Shown here in pieces: positions 60,155 to 64,000 of a stretch of DNA of 64,000 nucleotides. Origin of the DNA: Merdiplasma sp905207905 (GTDB taxonomy: Bacteria > Bacillota > Clostridia > Lachnospirales > Lachnospiraceae); assembly GCA_902475025.1 (NCBI GenBank), contig CABRXX010000007.1, forward strand, positions 1 through 64,000, written 5' to 3'. The notes beneath the pieces are model-generated. The model did no database searches and was not told where the DNA came from. It saw nothing but the letters and a program-made list of their open reading frames with translations. A program made the translations under genes and the position numbers. Position 1 is the stretch's first letter. The number at the start of each line of letters is the position of its first letter.

Positions 60155-63100
60155 GCACTATAACCTCCTGGTTTAAGCAGAACGAATAGATCCGTTTTTC
60201 CTTCACCTTTTTCCCCGTCAGGCGCTCCAGAGCCATCTGATAGCACAGCAGCTGAACCTTATAACGCCTTGCCAGCTCCTCCGGCTTCTTTACCTGATCC
60301 GTCTTATAGTCCACCAGAATCAGGCTGTCTCCTTCCTGAAAATAAGCGTCTATGATTCCTTGCAGCAGCACTTCCTCCTCAGGGTCCCACTCCGGATCCA
60401 GACTGGAAGCCCTGACTCCCAGAACAAAAGGCTGCTCCCGGTAAAGCATCCCCGCCCGGGCTGCTCTGCTCATTCTTTCTCCAATGGAAGAGTTCAAAAA
60501 ACCTGTAATCTTCTTAATAGAAATCCATTCCGCCTCATCTTTCTGAATTTTACCACACTTCACCATGGTTTCCAACTGAGATTCTGTGAACTTTCTGTCA
60601 AATCCACCTCCAAACTCCAGATGTTCCAGGAAGCGATGATAAATCGTCCCCCTGGCAGCGCCGCTCTTTTCCTCTTCTCCGCTCTTAAATCTGGGAATCA
60701 GGGGCACCACCTCCGGTTCTTGATAAAGAAGAAGGGACTCCTCTTTGGGTTCTCTGTCCATGTGCATCCGTTTCAGCAAAGACACCGTAATCTTTCCAGG
60801 AATAGACAGATTTTTTTCATAGGGGTACGTAAGGCTGAGCCTGCGCCTCAGTTCCTCTCCCAATGCTTTCGTCTCCTCCGTCTCCGAAAAAGGCTGATAC
60901 AGCATCTCCCGTTCTTTCAGTCCCTTTTCCAGATCTTCCCCCTGGGCCTGCTCCAGCTCTTCCAGACTCCATCTGTGAAATATAACGCCTCCCGGCTTAT
61001 GCGAAAGCTCCGTCTCCGAAGATGCCGGAAGAGCAAACTCCTCCAAAAGCTGTTTCCCACAGTCATGACGCAGAAGAGCCGCCATCACCCAGTCCAGACA
61101 GGTGTCTGCGCTGGTGATGGTGCTGTAGGAGATGGTACCTTTTTCACTTCCGATCTCCTCTGCCCAGGCATGCATCTTCTTTTCCAGATCTTTCACCCCT
61201 CCGGTGAGGATCAGCTTCTCTCTGGCCCTGGTCATGGCCACATACAGCACCCGAAGCTCCTCGCCCAGATTTTCTTCCAGAAGTTGTCTGGCCATCACCC
61301 GTTTCATCAAAAGAGGCAGCTTCACCCGAAGATCCAGATCCACATAATCACAGCCCACTCCAAGCTCCGGATGGAAAATCAGCCGGCTTCTAGAATCCTG
61401 AAGATTAAAATTTTTTCCAAGGCCGCTCACAAATACAATCGGAAATTCCAGGCCCTTGCTCTTGTGGATGCTCATGATCCGCACCACATCCTCCGCTTCC
61501 CCAATCTGGCTGGCCTCTCCATAATCAATCTCGTATTTCTGCAGATGCTCAATGTACCGCACAAAATTAAACAATCCCCGATAGCTGGTGGCCTCATAGG
61601 CCATGGCCTTTTCTGCCAGCATATCCAGATTGGCCTTTCTTTGCGCCCCTCCTGGCATGGCCAGCACATAATCTCCATACCCGGTGGTCTCCAAAATATT
61701 CCACAACAGCAAATGCATAGGTGTATAAGGAACCATATCCCGGAACCGCCCGGTCATCTCCCAGAAATTTTTTAGTTTTTTATACAGTTGTGAAGTTGGG
61801 TCCTGTCCCTCCAGATACCGGACACAACAGGTATAGAAATCTGTATCCGGACTCTGAATCCGCAGCCTTGCCAGCTCCTCATCTTTCAGTTTTCCTATGG
61901 GAGAGCGCAGTACTGCTGCCAGAGGAATATCCTGCCTTGGATTGTCCAGTACCTGAAGGTAGGACAGCACTGTCTTTACCTCAAGAGCCGAAAAATATCC
62001 GGTGCTTCCCCCGGTATAAGCCGGGATTCCAAATTCTCCCAGAACCTGGGCAAACAAATCTGCCCAGCCGGAGATGGTGCGCAGCAGGATCACAATATCC
62101 GAATATCGAACCGAACGAAAGCGCCCCTCTTCCTTATCCCAAATCTGCTCCGTCCCTACCATCTGGCGGATCCGCAAGGCAACGGCCATTGCCTCCTGCC
62201 GCCGAAGATCCCCGGCAGCTTCCCCATTCTCTTCTGAATCTCCCTGTTTCCGGACATCCTCTATCAGAAGCACTTCCGTGTCATAAAATTCCTCCTTGGG
62301 CGCAGGGGGAAACTGAGCCCCCGGATACAGCGCGGCATCCTCATCGTAGACGATGCCTCCCACTGCCTCTGTCATCAGCTGTTGGAAAATGAGATTCACC
62401 GTGTCCAGCACCTGATGGCGGCTGCGAAAATTCTTGTGCAGATCAATGCGTCGATTCTCCCCCTGGTTTTTCTGGTAAGTGTGGTATTTTTCCATAAAAA
62501 GCTCAGGCCTTGCCAGCCGGAACCGGTAAATGCTCTGTTTGACATCTCCCACCATAAACAGGTTGCGACGCCCCTGCGCCTTTCCGGAAACGCTGGTGAG
62601 GAGGATCTCCTGCACCAGATTGCTGTCCTGGTACTCATCGATCATGATCTCCTGGTAATATTCCCCGTATTCCCGGGCCGCCTGAGTAGGCGCCCAACCC
62701 GCCTCTCCCGGCTCCACCAGGATCTTCAGGACAAAGTGCTCCAGGTCATTGAAATCCACCAGTTTTTTTTCTGTCTTTCTCTCCTCATAGGCTTTCTCAA
62801 ATCGATCCGTCAGCTTCACCAGCACCTGTACCATATGGCGATTGTTGGCCATATCCTCTGCCATCTGACTGGGAGAAGCAAAAAAATAAGTTTGTCTCAG
62901 TTTATCAATCTGTTTTTTGATCATATCTCTCAGATTTTTGACCCTGAGAATTTTGATCGCAGAAACATTCTCGTCCTTTTTTCTGGAAAGAGCCAGCCAG
63001 GAAGGAGGCGTCTCAAAAATGTGATAATATTCCTCATAGGTACTGCACTTTTCCAGACGCTGCAGATAATGAAGATCTTCCTCCATAGCTTCCAGATACA

Positions 63101-63833
63101 TCCAGGGGCCGTCCGGCTCCCGAACAATCGCAAGAAGTCCTTTCTGGATCGTGACCAGATCCTGAATCCGCAGCTTCAGGATGCGCAGCAGCTCCTGCAT
63201 CCAGGGAGCATTGGCAAACATCGTTTCATCTGCCCCGTAAGCCTCCAGGCACTGACTGCGGAAGGCTTCCGGCCATGGATGCCCCATAGAGAAATCATAA
63301 AACTGCAGAATCGCCTCCTCCAGTCCCTGATCCGACTTTCCCGGGGCAAAGGCCTCGGAAAAACAGAGAAACTCCGGATCCTTCTCACTGTAGGCTTCCT
63401 CCAGAAGCTCCTCCATCACATCATGACGCAAAAGTTTTAACTCACCCTCATCCCCAATTCGGAAACCGGGATCCAGTCCGATCCTGTGAAAGTGATTCCG
63501 GATCACCTCCAAACAGAAGCTGTGAATCGTAGTGATCTGTGCGTGATGCACCAGGGTAATCTGACGCTGAAGATGTTCATTCTCCGGCTGCTCCTCCAAT
63601 TTCTCCTCCAACGCAGTCCTTATCCGCTCCCGCATCTCCCCTGCCGCTGCATTGGTAAAGGTAACCACAAGAAGCCGGTCAATATCTGCCGGCTTCCTCT
63701 CATCCAATATTTTTGAAATAATGCGCTCCACTAAAACGGCAGTCTTTCCGGAACCTGCCGCTGCGGATACCAGCATATTGCAGTCCCTCAGGTCAATGAC
63801 CTGCTGCTGCTCTTCTGTCCATCTGCTGCCCAT
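60147..63833 (-). CDS. addA: Helicase-nuclease AddAB, subunit A
   Basis: 1228 aa. UvrD-type helicase: Walker A SAAAGSGKTAVLVERI (residues about 23-38), VVTFTNAAAGEMRERI, motif II IMIDEYQDSNLVQEI, motif V MSIHKSKGLEFPIVFV, motif VI VLYVAMTRAREKLIL. C-terminal nuclease with LQGIIDAYFQEGD and VDYKTDQVKK. Processes double-strand breaks to Chi-type sites with AddB. ATG 63833 follows AAGGAG. AddB is not adjacent in this window. Confidence 0.97.
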   Translation of the reverse strand: MGSRWTEEQQQVIDLRDCNMLVSAAAGSGKTAVLVERIISKILDERKPADIDRLLVVTFTNAAAGEMRERIRTALEEKLEEQPENEHLQRQITLVHHAQITTIHSFCLEVIRNHFHRIGLDPGFRIGDEGELKLLRHDVMEELLEEAYSEKDPEFLCFSEAFAPGKSDQGLEEAILQFYDFSMGHPWPEAFRSQCLEAYGADETMFANAPWMQELLRILKLRIQDLVTIQKGLLAIVREPDGPWMYLEAMEEDLHYLQRLEKCSTYEEYYHIFETPPSWLALSRKKDENVSAIKILRVKNLRDMIKKQIDKLRQTYFFASPSQMAEDMANNRHMVQVLVKLTDRFEKAYEERKTEKKLVDFNDLEHFVLKILVEPGEAGWAPTQAAREYGEYYQEIMIDEYQDSNLVQEILLTSVSGKAQGRRNLFMVGDVKQSIYRFRLARPELFMEKYHTYQKNQGENRRIDLHKNFRSRHQVLDTVNLIFQQLMTEAVGGIVYDEDAALYPGAQFPPAPKEEFYDTEVLLIEDVRKQGDSEENGEAAGDLRRQEAMAVALRIRQMVGTEQIWDKEEGRFRSVRYSDIVILLRTISGWADLFAQVLGEFGIPAYTGGSTGYFSALEVKTVLSYLQVLDNPRQDIPLAAVLRSPIGKLKDEELARLRIQSPDTDFYTCCVRYLEGQDPTSQLYKKLKNFWEMTGRFRDMVPYTPMHLLLWNILETTGYGDYVLAMPGGAQRKANLDMLAEKAMAYEATSYRGLFNFVRYIEHLQKYEIDYGEASQIGEAEDVVRIMSIHKSKGLEFPIVFVSGLGKNFNLQDSRSRLIFHPELGVGCDYVDLDLRVKLPLLMKRVMARQLLEENLGEELRVLYVAMTRAREKLILTGGVKDLEKKMHAWAEEIGSEKGTISYSTITSADTCLDWVMAALLRHDCGKQLLEEFALPASSETELSHKPGGVIFHRWSLEELEQAQGEDLEKGLKEREMLYQPFSETEETKALGEELRRRLSLTYPYEKNLSIPGKITVSLLKRMHMDREPKEESLLLYQEPEVVPLIPRFKSGEEEKSGAARGTIYHRFLEHLEFGGGFDRKFTESQLETMVKCGKIQKDEAEWISIKKITGFLNSSIGERMSRAARAGMLYREQPFVLGVRASSLDPEWDPEEEVLLQGIIDAYFQEGDSLILVDYKTDQVKKPEELARRYKVQLLCYQMALERLTGKKVKEKRIYSFCLNQEVIVHD

Positions 63834-63857
63834 GGGCGCTCTCCTTTCCTCTGTCTC

Positions 63858-64000
63858 TCAGATCCCCAATTTTTGAAGAAGTTCCTCCTTGGGCAAATAG
63901 CCCACGCTCCTGGCAATCTCTTTCCCGTCCTGAAGCAGGATCACTGTGGGAATACTCACCACCCGGAACCGCACTGCCAGTTCCGGCTCCGCATCCACAT
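63858..64000 (-). CDS. Thioredoxin-family protein, C-terminal part (runs off right edge)
   Basis: Minus strand frame ends at the stop 63860-63858; the last 47 codons are inside the window. The sequence (VDAEPELAVRFRVVSIPTVI, then LLQDGKEI) has the cis-Pro loop SIPT and the thioredoxin end GYLPKEELLQKLGI. The active-site CxxC would lie outside the window. It precedes addA by 24 bases. Confidence 0.85.
   Translation of the reverse strand, partial: VDAEPELAVRFRVVSIPTVILLQDGKEIARSVGYLPKEELLQKLGI

Overview
This is a chromosomal window from a low-to-mid GC Firmicute, most likely a gut Lachnospiraceae (Blautia/Mediterraneibacter-like). The evidence is the gene content (whiA, rapZ, murB, hprK, uvrC, AddA-type recombination, a threonyl T-box, an L20-type leader in front of infC-rpmI-rplT, VanW, YfhO and DUF1540 proteins), strong GGAGG ribosome sites, and dense, almost entirely minus-strand operons. 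Only purC is read from the + strand. No rRNA, tRNA, CRISPR array or prophage is visible. The genus is inference.

Layout, left to right. 1-1782 holds the 5' part (594 codons) of a large accessory gene that runs off the left edge. It has a 5-methylcytosine DNA methyltransferase fold whose catalytic motifs are lost, followed by two different PD-(D/E)XK nuclease-like domains. This is the strongest candidate for an undescribed (probably defence) system. 1821-6787: RNA methyltransferases (RsmF-like, TrmL), then an AIR-synthase-like/Lrp/aminotransferase operon. 6950-14520: VanW with a newly noted 35-aa membrane peptide, a radical SAM protein, ROK glucokinase, HPr kinase, UvrC. 14619-23471: MATE, PAP2, FtsH, purC, an unknown protein, a flavodoxin-like protein, a Na/Pi transporter. 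23787-28820: an ECF sigma/anti-sigma pair, the infC-rpmI-rplT operon with AUU start and attenuator, an amidohydrolase. 29064-35458: DUF1540 protein, thrS under a Thr T-box with a 76-aa gene in between, a two-component system. 35751-38691: two glycosyltransferases and a TVP38 membrane protein. 39274-44493: a five-gene Opp/Nik-type ABC importer with histidine-rich tails. 44715-56303: YdcF, SEC-C, NAD synthetase, Hsp33, a 10-TM permease, ABC-F, Xaa-Pro peptidase, whiA-rapZ-murB. 56438-64000: a YfhO/aminotransferase fusion, addA and a partial thioredoxin.

Several short repeat families lie between the genes: element A (five copies, palindromic end), element B (three long hairpins with TTGCAAAATA-type arms), an inverted-repeat element in the Na/Pi transporter leader with a partial copy near 32.4 kb, a 118-bp tandem repeat and a 38-bp tandem repeat. 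One copy of element A is joined exactly to the T-box terminator of thrS.

Most genes are housekeeping. Regulation visible in the sequence includes a T-box, an L20-type attenuator, a candidate autoregulated ECF promoter, and two promoters whose -35 boxes sit inside terminator hairpins. Translation starts were often moved inward to an ATG with a good ribosome site; these choices are stated per gene.
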